Positions 24,962 through 38,365 of a DNA stretch of 64,000 nucleotides are shown here, one piece after another (positions within the stretch are counted from its first letter, which is position 1; every line of letters starts with the position of its first letter). A model generated the notes under the pieces. It saw only the letters and a program-made list of their open reading frames with translations. It ran no database searches and had not been told where the DNA came from. Source of the DNA: Neodontobutis hainanensis (lineage: Eukaryota > Chordata > Actinopteri > Gobiiformes > Odontobutidae). The translations under genes and the position numbers were made by a program. The stretch is taken from contig JALDNG010000004.1 of assembly GCA_024349245.1 (NCBI GenBank), positions 5,140,001-5,204,000 on the forward strand. Reading direction: 5' to 3'.

Positions 24962-26617
24962 TAAAAAATATATTATGGTGTCTTAATACGCTTTTGTCTG
25001 TGGCTGTTTGAGATTGTGCATGCATACATTTGAATGTTTTTTCCCAGAGTGCTTTTCATTCATCCTGCTTCGCCTCTGTCCCCATTGATTGACACTTGTG
25101 CCTCCAAGTGCCCATCTGCTTCATGTTTATGAACTGAACTGCAGCTGGTATAAGGAGCAGTAAATCACGTAAACTGTTAGAGAGTGAAGTCTATGTTTGG
25201 GCCACAGGCTCATCTGTGTGTTACTTTAAGTCACTGATGGAGAGCTGCTATTGGATTCTGACTGCAGTGTATTCGAATGCATGTATCAAACACTGTCAGT
25301 TAAAGCAGCGTTAAGGCTGTGCCAAGTAATACACTATTACTATTTTATAAATATATGCTTCTCTGGCTGCACAGAATGCTTCCCATAAATACATTTAAAA
25401 TCTGTCAAATGTACCGAATGTGCTTATGGTGCTAAATGAATCTGAAAGTTGAGCCATACATACACATATAAAACATGATTCTCGTTCATGATCCACCATC
25501 TGGTGTTGTTCAGTAAACACATTGATGGTGACATTTCATTCACAGAATCATCACTACACATCATGAGGTATTTATAGAGCTGATTTACTGATGAATAATG
25601 CATAAAGGTCTAAGAAAGTAGGCTGTTTGTAAAATTGTGTCTATGTGTACTTTTTATGTGTTCTTTCTCAGCTACGTATAAGAAAGAAAAGTAGTTTTGC
25701 CACTTCATTGTTCTTCCACATTTATTTTTGTCACAAAGGACTAATAGATTCAGGCTGCAGGGTTAAAAGCTATAAACCATCAGTGTGGCTTATTACATGG
25801 CAATGCAATTTCTGTTTTAACTCAGTTTCTACCTGTGTGTCAATGTCATTATGACAACAAATGTGAAAAGTAATTCAGAAACATTCATGCCAGGACTTCA
25901 TCTTCAAGTCATTGAACCTTGAGGGATTTGTCGCTTTATTCATGCACTTTGCTGATGAAACCTAGTCCTTAGATGAGAGCAGACTGGAGTCCCACATGGC
26001 CAGATACTTTCTACCACTTGAGCAGATCCACCGCCATTCACCTCGCTTAGCATGCACTCTTTATACCTCTGCTTCCCAGAGACTTGATTTCCTAAAAAGA
26101 GTGTCATTGTCCCATGTACACGTTCATGTGTACATGGAAAGGCCTTTAAAGCAGGTACTGATTGAGCTGCTCTTATTCCAGTCATTGCAATCACATTGTC
26201 ATATTTTCCATAGAGAAGTGCAGCTCACAGCCCATATCAAATTCAAGTGGCAGTACTTGTATGCTATTGGGATTAATCCCCACATCCCACATCTGCTTGT
26301 CTTCACCATTTTTAAATAGGGTCTAACCAATTCCCACTGCATTCAGAGGTGTTTTAAAATGCACCAATGTTTGTTTTTGCCACAGAGGCTCAATTATATT
26401 CAAGTGGTCTTTCTTAAAAACTTAGAACTTAGTGTCCTAGTGACCATGAACCACAGTATTTCAGCATCTAGTCAAGATTTATTAAATTGTGTGTCATAAA
26501 TAAAAAAAACTTGGCTGGGTGTAGCAGTAGATACAGAATGAAGGCTATGGTTAGATTATAGATGCTGTGCCGGGTACACATAAAATTATTTAGTTAAGCC
26601 TATTTATCCTTACTTCA
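24962..26617. other. Intergenic, no gene recognised
   Basis: No coding or repeat assignment, apart from a perfect 10-bp-stem inverted repeat at 26,112-26,137 (arms ccatgtacac and gtgtacatgg, 6-base loop). Confidence 0.5.
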
Positions 26618-26870
26618 GTTAAAGGTGCAGTGTGTAGTTTTGGCAGCATCTGATTGTGAAATTACAGATTGCAATTTCACAACTCAACCCCATTCTCTCT
26701 AGATTTTGTGAGCATCTACAACAGCTCTGCAGGAACATCATATTGTCCAAGCACAAACCAAGAGGACATTCATCAGATACATTCAGTGGTGGAGCCACCC
26801 CTAGGCCACCCCACCATGACAGTCTTGTCTGAAGGTTGACAATATACATCAATTGAGCTTATTTCTGAGC
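26618..26870 (+). repeat. Teleost dispersed repeat of the 'ggtgcagtgtgtagtttt' type
   Basis: The segment starts 'taaaggtgcagtgtgtagtt' and continues 'acagattgcaatttcacaac'. From memory this is the left part of an abundant short inverted-repeat or SINE-like element in fish. The matching right end was not located, so the copy is either truncated or its right edge is degraded. A short (TC)n run follows at 26,887-26,902. Confidence 0.5.
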
Positions 26871-26904
26871 CATACCATCTCCCCCGACTCTCTCTCTCTC
26901 TCAA

Positions 26905-27470
26905 TATACTCTCCTGGTCCCTCCCCTTTTCCTTTGTAGGTTTCATATATATGCTTGAAAATTAGGAAACAAAATCAAAATCTGCCTCTACTTAAGACCA
27001 GTTCAGATCAGTGCCAGATTGTTTTGTCAGTTTGAAAGTAAATTTTTCAGTCGAATCTTTGTGAAGTCCGAGATTAGGTTTTTGTGACCATTGCACTTAC
27101 CTCCGTCTCCTTGTTTGGAGTTTCCTGAGTCTCCTGCTTTGAGCTCTGTCTGCCTCTCATACCTCCTGGACTTGGTTTCGGATCAACCAGCTCCAGTAAC
27201 AGCTTCAACCACTTAGCATAATAAATGCTTACATTTTGCCACAGTCTTGAAGTGTTAAACTGTGTTGTAACACTTCTTCTCAAGCAGTGCTCGGTTTGTT
27301 GCTCCTGACCACTGTTAGTCCACTCTGGGCAGAAATGAGAAGGTTCTATTGAGCTATAAAATCCTATTTTCCACAATAGACAAATTAAAGATGTTATTTG
27401 GTACTTGTTGTACACTATTAAAAACACAATATTACATTTTGTTGTTACTGTTGACTGTTTTGTTCCACTG
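26905..27470. other. Intergenic, no gene recognised
   Basis: No coding or firm repeat assignment. It could include decayed interior of the repeat that starts at 26,618. Confidence 0.45.
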
Positions 27471-27899
27471 TATGCTAAATTATTTATTCATTCAATCATT
27501 CATTCTCTACCGCTTTGTCCCGTTAGGGGTCGCGTGTGGCTGGAGCCTATCCCAGCAGCTTTGGGCCTGAGGCAGGGTACACCCTGGACAGTGGCCAGTT
27601 AGTCGCAGGGCTGACATATAGAGACAGACAGTGACAGACAACCATTCTCTCTCACATTCATTCACTAGGGACACTTTAGAGTTCCCAAATTACCTATACA
27701 TGCATGTCTTTGGACGGTGGGAGGAGCCGGAGTACCTGGAGAGAACCCACAGTAACACGTGGAGGACATGCAGACTCCTCACAGAAAGACCGGAGTTGGC
27801 CAAGAATGTTTGAGTCGGCCAGGTTTTGAACTCATGACCTTCTTGCTGTAAGGCAGGAGTGCTAACCACTCTGCCACGTGCACCCTATATGCTAAATTA
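27471..27899 (-). mobile_element. tRNA-derived SINE with a perfect 12-bp target-site duplication
   Basis: The direct repeat TATGCTAAATTA occurs at 27,471-27,482 and 27,888-27,899 and brackets a 405-base unit, as expected for target-primed retroposition. Read on the minus strand, the unit begins with a tRNA-like head: an A-box-like GGCAGAGTGGTTAGCACTCC and a B-box-like GAGTTCAAAACC. It continues with a central body ('gagaacccacagtaacacgt' in plus orientation) and ends near 'cattctctaccgctttgtcc' and a short TCAT/ATTC-rich tail. Worn copies of the family lie near 2.0 kb and 38.4 kb. Confidence 0.9.
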
Positions 27900-28823
27900 A
27901 ATTGATCTAATTCAGGACTTAGCTTTTAAAACCACATACTTTGTTAGGCCACTTTATCCATCCACATCTGTCAATTTCTTAAGCCCTCACCCAACATAAA
28001 GCTATGACTAAAATATGGCTCTAATCATCAGCAACGGGTTACTGTTGCCACTATCTTGCCACTTTAATCACTTTAGTCAATTACAGAAAAAGACAGTAAA
28101 TAAGTTACCAAGTGATTTTTTTTAAATATGATCCATTTAGTTTGCATTGAGTCTGTGGTCTCTGAAGTGTTTTATTATTCTGTTGACATTGTGTTCTTTT
28201 CAGTGACAGCTCTCGATGACGGAGGGAGCATCGAGAGGCCAATCAGAGCTTTGGGAACTGCCTGGTGTGTGGCCTCCCCCCTCCATTAGCATTTTATTTC
28301 TGTCTTTCACTATTGTGATAAGCCCACAAGCTCTAGTCAACATGTGACAGCTCATTTGCTGCAGAAATGGCAAATGCCTATAATTGTGGGGGTTAGTCAG
28401 TCATAAAAAAACCAGGTGTAACAACTACCTGTGGCTTTGAAAACTCAAAACATTCATGCATATTATTCTTTCAAATATGAAGATGTGCATGTCACATAAG
28501 AGATGGCTCATGCATTACCAGCTAAAGCAAGTGAAAGGCTTTTGAAACCGCTACATTCAGATCTCTTTGAAGTCTTCTGCAAATGTTGGGGGGAGTGCTC
28601 TGTTATATTGATATTTCCCATTTCTGTATAGCTGGTTACACTGATGTAAGGTTTCCAATTCATTTCCATCTTGGGGGTTGTAAGTGCTTTGCTTTTGTCT
28701 AAAGTCCTCATGGCAGCAAGTACAGCGCTATGTTTTTATGTAATAAGCAGCAAGACTCTGAGCATGCCAGAGTTTGGTGGTGGCTGACATTTTTTCCTAT
28801 CATGCCATCTAGTTTGCCCAAAA
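27900..28823. other. Intergenic, no gene recognised
   Basis: No exon or named repeat. The stretch 28,195-28,280 is locally GC-richer but has no open frame I can assign. Confidence 0.5.
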
Positions 28824-29680
28824 CTAAGTGTGCGTTCACTCTTGCCGCGTTTGATGCAGTTCAAACGGACTTGTGCAGTTGCTCTGTTGGTGCGGTTCAC
28901 TTAGATAAGTGTGAATGCTCCAGACGAACCTCAGTTCACAACAAACATGTGCTCTGAGACCCCTCTAAAACAGAAGTCTCGGAGAGCTTCCAAGTAAACT
29001 CTAGTACAGTTTGATTCAAGTGCGAACGTTACACGGATCATAGACGAGCTCAAGCAGGATGAGCCTCATAAACTGGCCACAAAAATCATCACATAGCCTA
29101 ACGCTTAGCTTTCCCAAGATTGGAAAAGAAAACAAACCAAAACAATATTGTCCAAATAAATTAAATAAGAAGAGGTCAAATATGAAGCACTTTTGATCTG
29201 CTCTGGCTACACACTTCATCTTTTTAATGCACTATCACATCTCATCCTCCCATAGTATCCAAACACACTCACCAGAACTAGTATCACTTAAATCCTGGTC
29301 CACAATTCATGTTGTTTTATTTTTATTTATTTTTTTGTCTATCATGTCAGGTTTGTACATCAACAGCTTGTGTCTTATTATTTTATGTATGGATCACCTG
29401 TAAAAAAAATTCCACCTGCACTAATAAAAAATTTAAATAAATGTGAGGGACTGTGAAGCTAAAATTCTATAATAACATGGCTTATTAGCATTTGGGCTAA
29501 CAGCACCATCTAGTGTGTTAGTAAAAAAAATGCATGTTTATTCGTTTGGACTTTAGTTCAAAAGGCTAGGAACGCTCGGCGGACTGGGGCTTTTAATTGA
29601 CAAACCGAAACGACATGGATTGTTTTCTGTTTTGGCGCAAACAAATACGTAAATTTGTGAAAGTGTGAATACACCCTAAG
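28824..29680. mobile_element. Non-autonomous DNA transposon, about 0.86 kb, with imperfect terminal inverted repeats
   Basis: The left end reads ctaagtgtgcgttcactctt and the right end, reverse-complemented, reads cttagggtgtattcacactt. The two ends also share interior features: 'gttcaaacggac' on the left, and 'ttcaaaaggctagg' with an approximate 'gtgtgaat' motif on the right. No coding sequence is visible. The target-site duplication is not clear, so the superfamily (hAT or Harbinger) is open. Confidence 0.55.
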
Positions 29681-30359
29681 AGATAAACAGGCGTCCTTAT
29701 GATGCCCCTTCAGACACTCACCAGTACCATCCACAGCTGGCAGCCTCTCTGACAGACCTGGCACTGAGACACATCTTTATTGTAGAGGTTAAAAGGAGTG
29801 CAGTTGTGGAAGTGGAAGCATGCCCTGCTGACTGCCCCACTGTGCACTAAAAGTTTACCTGTTAAGTGTAAAGTTTACCTGTTAAGTGTAAAGTTTTACA
29901 TGTTCGAGAATATCTGGTTGCTATTACATATACAGTATATAGTTTACTTTACATTCAAACATAGTAGTGTGTTTACCGTTACGTTTGAACTCAATTTGCC
30001 AGCTAGATCCGGTCAGGTCAGTTTATATTCTGTAAGATATAGTACCACAGCTGCCTCCTTCTCTCTGACACTAAGGTTGTACCCTGCAGTGCAAATGTCA
30101 AAACTAAATCACTTGTTAAGGGGCTGTATTGACAGAGTACAAGGGCACAGGGGTACAAAGCAAAGATTTTATAATGTTTGAGTGACAGTTGCAGTAACCA
30201 ACCTCTGCCTAAACCCTGTCAGAAAAAAGCTAATGATTTTTTTTTTGTAAATTTGCATTGCCAATAGGCACTAGCATTGCTTACTAGATTTGCACATGCA
30301 GACTTATGCAGAGGTACATAGTGGATCAGGCAGCAGTCGAACTCAAGGGCACTGATGAC
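29681..30359. other. Intergenic with a small direct duplication
   Basis: No gene seen. The 20-base unit aagtttacctgttaagtgta is present twice in tandem at 29,851-29,890, followed by the first seven bases of a third copy. The rest is unassigned. Confidence 0.6.
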
Positions 30360-31440
30360 ATGATCTCTGGACATGGAAACTGGCCCTTGGGATGTAGCAC
30401 TTTCCAGGGTGCTGGAAGGTTTGCGGGAATTCTTCCAACCAATCCACATGTGCTTTGTGAATTTGGAGAAGGCATTTGACCGGGTCCCTTGTTGACATCC
30501 TGTGCAACATAAGTATGTGGTCTGGGGCCTTTTGCTAGGAGCTGAACATTCCATGTACTACCAGAGCAGGAGCTTGGTTTGCATTGCCAGGCAGTAAGTC
30601 AGACTTGTTCTCGGTGCATGTTGGACTTGGAATTCCCTTTGTCACAGTTCTGTTCATTATCTTTATGGACAGGATTTCGAGGTGCAGCCAGGGGGGACCA
30701 CATGATTTTGTCTTTGCTTTTTGCAGATGATATTGTAATGTTGGCGTCATCAAGCCAGGACCTTCAGTGTGCACTGTGATGATTTGCAGCTAAGTGTGTC
30801 CCATTTTGTCCCATTCAGGTTGTTGGAGACCTCCAGCCTCTATTGGAGGAGTTCAAGTATCTTGGGGTCTTGTCCACGAGTGAGGTATGGATGGAGAAGG
30901 AGATTGACAGGTTGATAGGTGCAGCTTCTGCAGTGATGCAGTCAATGTATGGGTCTGTCATGATAAAGAAGGAGCTGCAAAGGTAAGCTCTCAATTTATC
31001 GCTTGTTGTACGTTCTTGTTCTCACCTATGGTCATGAGCTGTTGGTCATGACCGAAAGGACAACATCCCAGATACAGGCAGCTGAAATGAGCTTTCTTCA
31101 TAGGTTGGCTGGGCACTTCCTTAGAGATAGGGTGAGGATCTCGGTCACTCGGAAGGAGCTCAGAGTAGAGCCGCTGCTCCTCCACATTCAGAGAAACCAG
31201 CCGAGGTGGCATCTGTTCCAGATTCCTCCTGGACATCTTCCCAAGAAGGCAATCTGGGCCCTTTCCACTGGGAGGAGGCTCTGTGGAAGACCTAGGACAT
31301 ACTGGTGGGACTATGACTCTTGCCTGGCCTGGGAACGCCTCGGTATTCTCCGGGAAGAACTGGAGGAAGTGTTTGGGGAGTTTGCTGCTCCGGTGACCTG
31401 GCCCCTGATAAGCAAAAAAGATGGATGGACTTATTAGACT
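30360..31440 (+). pseudogene. Dead LINE reverse transcriptase, C-terminal half
   Basis: Successive plus-strand frames give reverse-transcriptase landmarks in the right order: EKAFDRVP (about 30,465-30,490), LLFADDIVMLASS (about 30,712-30,750, the F/YADD catalytic box), a region with EEFKYLG (about 30,846) and the C-terminal block QAAEMSFLHRLAGHFLRDRV. GRRLCGRPRTYWWDY and LAWERLGI follow, to about 31,437. Frame changes and deletions separate these parts. The copy ends 'aaaaaagatggatgg', the usual 3' end of this family. The endonuclease part is absent, so it is a typical 5'-truncated insertion. The clade (RTE- or Rex-like) is not decided. Confidence 0.88.
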
Positions 31441-34044
31441 TATACAGATTTATAGAGTCACAAAGTTACCGGGCGGTGAAAACACATTCTTGCTTGTTTC
31501 CTGCTTTCTTCATTACTCATGTCATCCTTCTTAATTTTTTGACAGATAAAAAAACCTAGTTCTGCCTTTTAAAATGAAAGTAAATTGATACATTTGTTAC
31601 AAGGCGAAGCTTTGTAACAACATGGAGAAAGTCTTCAGAGCAGCATAAGTTTTCTTGCAGTACTGCTCGTGACCAGTGATGAATTCAGTATCATGGCAAG
31701 CTGCCTTCCTTCCTCATAATGGACACCAAACCACAAGACATCTTCTCCACGTGTACTTTTACGTTACATTAGCGTCATAAGCAACAACCTATGCTCCTGA
31801 AGATAATGTGTTTAAATTCATCTTGCTTCTGTGATGTTTTGAAAGAACTGTTTTATACATGAATCATCAGGCTCTAATGAATTACATTATAGAAGGAGCC
31901 CTTGTCTACAATAAAGCTCTGTATTTCATCTTCTGAAGTGAAGAGCTTTGAAAGTCGAATCACTGTGTCTAAGCTTAGTAATTGATTTTCTGTCTGCTAT
32001 CACCAAAGTCCTCTCCACTCTCTGCCTTACTTTTTGTGCCTAATATCTGTCTCTCTTTATACCCTTCCACCCGCCTCTACTTATCCTCTCTCTACACTCA
32101 CCACCTCACTCAGCCATCCACCGGGCCTGTCCTCATTAATCAAGTGTGTAGGTTTTTAGAACAAGGCAATGTTAATGTTCTTTGTCATGAGCCTGCTGTA
32201 CCATGCTCATGCTTGCTTGCTCATCTTTCTGTGCCAGAGTATTTGAATGGCTGCCTGCAGGTCTGGCCTGTAGGTGGCCATGCACCAGCAGAATTTAATG
32301 AGCCTTAAAGGACAGCAGTTTTGACATGGAGCTTTTGCAATCCTTTTACGTCAGACCTTACAGATGCACCTGTGGGCTATGGCTCAGCTGCTCATGCTGT
32401 CTGTAAAAAGGAAAGGTATGTTCTTAACCTTAGGCTTTCCGTTTTGCTAATCATAAGTGACAGGCATATCAAACCTCCAATCTATAGTGTCACAAGAAAT
32501 CAATAAAATGATGGGTGAGTAGTGCTGTTTATGAACTACCTGGGATGTAGGATGGAGAGGTTAAACATGTCTGCCAACAGATCAATTGAACGAAATCAGG
32601 ATGAACAGACAGGCACACCCTCTATCACCCAAAATAGCTCCCCTCACTCTTGGGAGTCACAAAAAGGGATGGACGGTGAGATAGGTGTAAGCTGCTCTAG
32701 GCATGCAGACTCTGTTGGAGCAGACAGAATTTATTTTTTTTTACACCAAATAAACTGTCAGGCCAGCTCCCACATTTACATGTTGTTTTCCATGTTAAAA
32801 CACAGTGGCATTTATGCCTAAGGTAACTTTTTCTACTGTTTATCAGAAAAGACAAGTGGATAGCTTTACAAATTCTGATTGGGCTTGACTGTAACAGCTC
32901 GTTGGCCCTCTGGATCTCTGAAGAATTATACTGTACTTTTGTTCTTGTTAAAGCATGTAATTGTTCCAACAAACGTTTAGACAATGTACTCTTGTCCTAA
33001 TATCTCACTTTGAAAAGGTGTTCTGTACAGATAAAAGAATGTCTTTACCTTCCCTTGAATATAGAAATAGAATGGCAATAGGTCGACTGTAGGATAGAGT
33101 ATTTTTGTGGCAGTGCTTAAAGTGAACATACAACCAAGGGTAGCTTAAAATTTTTTAAAAGGAGTTGCTTTTGATCAACAAGAAAACAAAACTGCAATTT
33201 TTATGATTAGTTTTTTTAATAGTTTATGGGAGTTCACAATCATTTTGATTTTATTTGTGTGTTCAGTTACATATTGTACTCTAAATAGAGAACAGCTATA
33301 TTTATGTAACAACAGGTAATTTTGCACACTATTGTAGCTGTAACAACATAGTATTACATATAAGTGACCAAAAGGTTGTACAAAGGTTGCAAAAATTGCA
33401 GGGTAGTCTATGTTTAGATGGTCGGTGTAAAATAGTGCCTCAGAAGCCAAGGTCTCCTCGATAAATCTGTTATTGTTGACAGATTTATAATTCTAACTGT
33501 CTTATGGTGTTCAATAGTCTGCTTGATGTAGTGTTGTTAGTAACGAAGCAAGGGTCCATAATTCTTCAACAACATGCCTGTGTAGGTGTAAATGTCTTTA
33601 AACATTTGCAGCAGTCCCAATAGGCCATGTCTAGATAATAACCCCACAATTCAATAAAGTCCTGATGGTGGACATGTGATTGTAAAGCAACTATGTGGAT
33701 TCGGCTGAAGTTGCCTTAATTGCTAGAGATGCTTTGCTTAAACCGAGATGTGAAATGAATTGTAAATTACACTAAACCCTTGCTTTAATACCTCTTGAAG
33801 ACCAAAAGTCTTAACTGTTTCTCATAAGCCTCCAAAGTGACCACCTTTATATATGTGACTAGAGACTGAGCACCACAATAGCTCAGCACTTCATCTAGTA
33901 CAAAATTATATAACCATCACTATTTTATTTGGTAGTAAAAATTTATTAGGTAGTAATATGCTGTTTTACAAGAAAAACTCGACTGCCGTAAAGGACCTAA
34001 ATATATTTCAGAAATTAAATGAGGAGAAATAAGTCATGTAACGC
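31441..34044. other. Intergenic, no gene recognised
   Basis: No recognisable exon. NUDCD1 would be expected somewhere in the trhr-eny2 interval by mammalian comparison, but none of its motifs were seen here. Confidence 0.5.
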
Positions 34045-34099
<55 letters not shown>

Positions 34100-34100
34100 T
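34045..34100. repeat. (AAT)n microsatellite
   Basis: An uninterrupted AAT trinucleotide run of about 56 bases. Confidence 0.97.
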
Positions 34101-37100
34101 AACTGAGAAATAGAAATAAAAGATGTATTCAAATTTGAATTGTAATTGATTGCCTCAAAGTTAATTACATCATATAAGCACAAAATCTAGCTTTGTTTGA
34201 GGTTTATGTTTTTGCACTTATAAAACTCAGGGACACTCAATGACATTGTAACATTCGCTGTCAGAAAAGCCAATTAGATGCAGTTACCACCAAGTGCTCA
34301 GTGATAGCAGGAAGAGCCGGAGCAGAACCGAGAAGACAGACAGACACTCCGCTGGGAGAAGGGCATGGGATAAACTACTGGTGCAGTAGCCACAGGATTT
34401 CCTAACAGGATTTGTATTTTTATTTTTATTTTTTAGTTTCATCAAGTGTTTGGAGGTGCTTTGTTTTAATACATAATGTGATTTCTTTGAACATGAAAGT
34501 TCAAAAGAACAAATAGTCAGAAAATGACACATTAAGTTGATTTGTAAAACATTCTCAGTAGATAAGATTTTGGATAAGCTAACATAATTTTTTTTTTGCT
34601 ATTTGTCATGAAAATGAGGAGAAATGACATTATGTTTTTGTGTAGAGTATCACTGAACAAATTACTTTTAAAATAGGCCAAAAGAAGACACAAAAACACA
34701 TTGATGTTCAAACACAACAAGCTTTGCTTTATATGTTCCAGACTCACACGTTCATGACCTTTATCTAACCATTCCCTTTTGTAAGTATTACTTGGATATA
34801 ATTTCAAAAAGAAAAAAAAAGCCATTTACACAGAATGAAATGGCTGGGTATTTTTGTTTTATATGGCTTATTCTATTTTCATAAAGACATACAAATAACA
34901 GCATGTAATTAGCTAATTGCTGAGGAGAAATGTTTCATAACATGTTTTTATGGCATAAAGCAAAGTGCACAACACAAGAGACTAATTAAGATTATGTTTG
35001 ACAATTGTTTTTCTGTAAATAACAGGTTATTCAGCACTGATATTACCTGCACTGTTGTAATGATTTTAATGAATTCAAAATCAAAAGTGAGTCGTGCAGT
35101 GGCAGAATTTAATGTGTGGTTTCTTGAAACATTTTATCTGACTCCCTCCTAATCTCTCGACAGGTGACCGAGAGCTGGGTTGATAACACACATGTAGGTC
35201 AGCAGCATTCACGTCTGACATGCAACGACAAACAAACCCACTAAAAACACTGCTGCCTTGTGTAAGCTGTGCTGTGGTCGCCTTAGTCTGTCAGTATGTT
35301 TGTTTCCCAAATCCTTCAGAATAAACCACTTTTCTGTAAGTAAACCAAATGATTGGATGTATCTAAAAGACTTGTTTTAGGGTTAGTCCTTACTGGGGCT
35401 GGTTCAGCATTACTACCCTATCTGACCTTTTTGATTTGTCATGTTGATAAAGAAAAGAAAATCTGCAGCCTTGAGGTGGGTTCTGTGGGATAAGGGCAAA
35501 ATGTTTGAGGACAAAGTTAATTAAGGATAATTTTAAATCTAATAAGACCAGGCTACTATTGATCTACATGAAGTAATATTTTAATTATTATAAATTAACC
35601 ATTTAATATACATTGGGTCCACACACCTGCCAATAGTAACAATGTAAGTTTTTTGTCCCTGAACCCTTGGTTATTATGTAAATGTGCACCAATAGGCTTT
35701 AGTGAATATTGAACCATATACATGGCCTTGTGTCTAATACAGGGAAATAATGGAGAGGTTGTCACAAGGTAACACTCATCCGTCCAGTCAACAACATAAA
35801 AGAAGCTTTTCACTATTCACCTGGGTCTATCTTTTTTTTTTTCCGATAAGTGCTAATGTGTGAAGCCTACTCTTTCGTGAAGATGAGCCGCTGAAGTAAT
35901 TCTAGTAATGTATACCCATCAAGTCTACAAGATACACTTTTATTAGTCCTAGACATTTAGTCCAAACATAAATAATACACTCATATTAGCATTTTTTTGT
36001 CAAGATTACATTGTAGTGGGACTGGCAGCCAATTGATAATTATTTTTTGACAGTTTATTGCTACAGCTAAGGGACTTGCCATATTGAGGAGCTGAAAATA
36101 TATGTCACATGATTTACTTTTGCCTCTGCTTCAAATATGCTATTTTCTATTCATTTTAATTCACTCAATTGAATTCTATCCAAGAAAACTATGTGCTATC
36201 TGCTCTTTCTATGCTTGTTTTGGTCAAGCCTAGCTGCTGAGCTCACTGTCATTCCTGTCTGCGTTTCATGGAAATAAGGAGCAAACTGTGAAGCCCAAGA
36301 TGCTCCTCAGTGTTTTGTGAAATGCCTCCAGGTCATTAGTCATTTGGAGTTAGCTACTGAAAACAGAAAAGCTTTCAACAAACACTAGGACACTGGAAAA
36401 AGCTAATGGTACTCAAAATACTGAAGTTTTACTATCTCAAAAATTGCTTGAAAAAAAAAAAAATAGTTGTTGCTGGACAATACTTCCTTGTATTAAGACG
36501 TGAGACAAGGCTGAAGACTGTCCTAGAGAGTCCACTGTGCCGCACACACCTGACATGGCTCCTATCAGCCTCAACAAGTCAATACTACCACAATAATTTT
36601 ATATGTTTTTATCAACATTTAGATCAGAAGCTAATTTAGAGCCACCAATACTTGTATTGTCTGATAAGGTGACAGTGACGCATCTGCTTCAGTGCTTTAA
36701 GTATAAATGTTGTCATTATAAAACCTTATCTGTAATAGTAGACATGCATTCATAATCAAATTTCTCATATCTAAACATATTGCATTCAGTGTCTTGTTGA
36801 CAAATAGCTAATATGTCTATTGGTCCGTTTTGTTTGCACAGTATAACCAGGAATCATCCTCGCAGATAAGGGATAAATGACCAGGGCTAACCGCACATCC
36901 ATGTGACACTTTTCACATAAATGAGATAGAATCTAGAGCAGCAGCTGAGGAAACACTGTGAGCAAACCACACAAGATAGAGATACCTTCCTGAGCTTGGC
37001 AGTAGTGTATTGCTTAATTAATGCTGCACTATGCAACTATTTTAAATGCCACATAACACACCCAGGGCACTGACATGGTAGAAACCCTTTAGGAGATTAC

Positions 37101-38365
37101 TGTATTATAATCAAGGCAAACGTGCAGTGCAAAAAACACTGCACGGTGATTTGTTTTCCCATTAGCCTTGAAACAGATTATTATAACTTTGTGATGAACA
37201 GCTGTGTAACCTCTTTACGTCAGCACATGTATGTAAGCTGAACTTTAACTGCAGTGAGACCTATGTGAGAGGTATTCACAAGTTGTGAAAAGGTCCTGGG
37301 CAGCACAGTACTAAGGACTAACCAGCTAGCCAGTAGCAGGGCACTCAGTATATGAAAGAGGGCAATTCTTTGTTGTGCGAGTGCTAATTGTATTTGTGGG
37401 CACAGTTATTCCTGTAATATAGTAGTTGGCATGATACTTTTTTTTTTTAATAGAGACCAATTACTGTTAAGCTTGTAAATTGTATAATTGTCCATTAGCC
37501 AAGGAAATATATTTATCCATTCATCTATTTTATTTTTAACAGAGATGTGCATTGTCTTCTAAGCCGGTGTTACAAATAACCAGCTCATTTGCCACAAATT
37601 GTTGTCACCCTCCCACTTCATCAGACTTATTGATCACTGACTGTTTCATAAAAGCTCCGTTCCAATGGGAGATTTTTCTAGGCGGGCAGAGAAACAAGCT
37701 GTGATTACGATCTTTTCTCTTTGTGCTCACCATTTGATTGACTGCTGTAATGGAAACATTAGCCCATGTGGTCTTATTATCTTCCCTTTAGTCTGGATTT
37801 TTCATGCCTTGTTTGGCATCTGGTTGTCCTATCAGAGCTTTTGTCTTTGAAGAAGCCATGGTACTTATTATCACACTAAGCTGCTGTAAACTCTGAGATG
37901 AGCTCACATAAGAATAAAGTTATATTTCTCTTCCCAATGCCTCTGTTTTGTTCCTTTGTCACTTTACACTAAAAGCCCCTGGGCTTTGCTTCAGCATACA
38001 AAAATGGTTTTATGAAAATTTATTCTCATAAAGCTTTCATCGTGGGAGCGCTTTTGAAAGAAAAGTGTCCATATAGTTGTTCACAAATCATCTGTGTAAG
38101 TAGGCAACTTTTTTAAAGTTGAAGATTACAATATGTTGTATGAGTGGGTTTGAAAATGTTTTATAAAAGGGGTTTAGTCTGGTACATCTCTCAAAGAAAG
38201 TTTAAAAGACTATGTTACTCGAGCTTTTCATTTGAGCCTCTTAAGGGTCAGTGTAACTACTTAACTCTAGTTTATATTCTTTCATTTTTCAAATTAACAT
38301 AGCTTTAATTATTTAACAATTTTTAATGAGCCTCAAAAATGTTAAGATTAGACAAAAATAAGAAT
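34101..38365. other. Intergenic, no gene recognised
   Basis: AT-rich sequence with several homopolymer A or T runs. No coding exon or named repeat was supported. Confidence 0.5.

Noticed and set aside
31003..31437. 144-codon open frame considered as a standalone gene
   Set aside because: Its residues are the C-terminal part of a LINE reverse transcriptase, so it belongs to the retrotransposon remnant.
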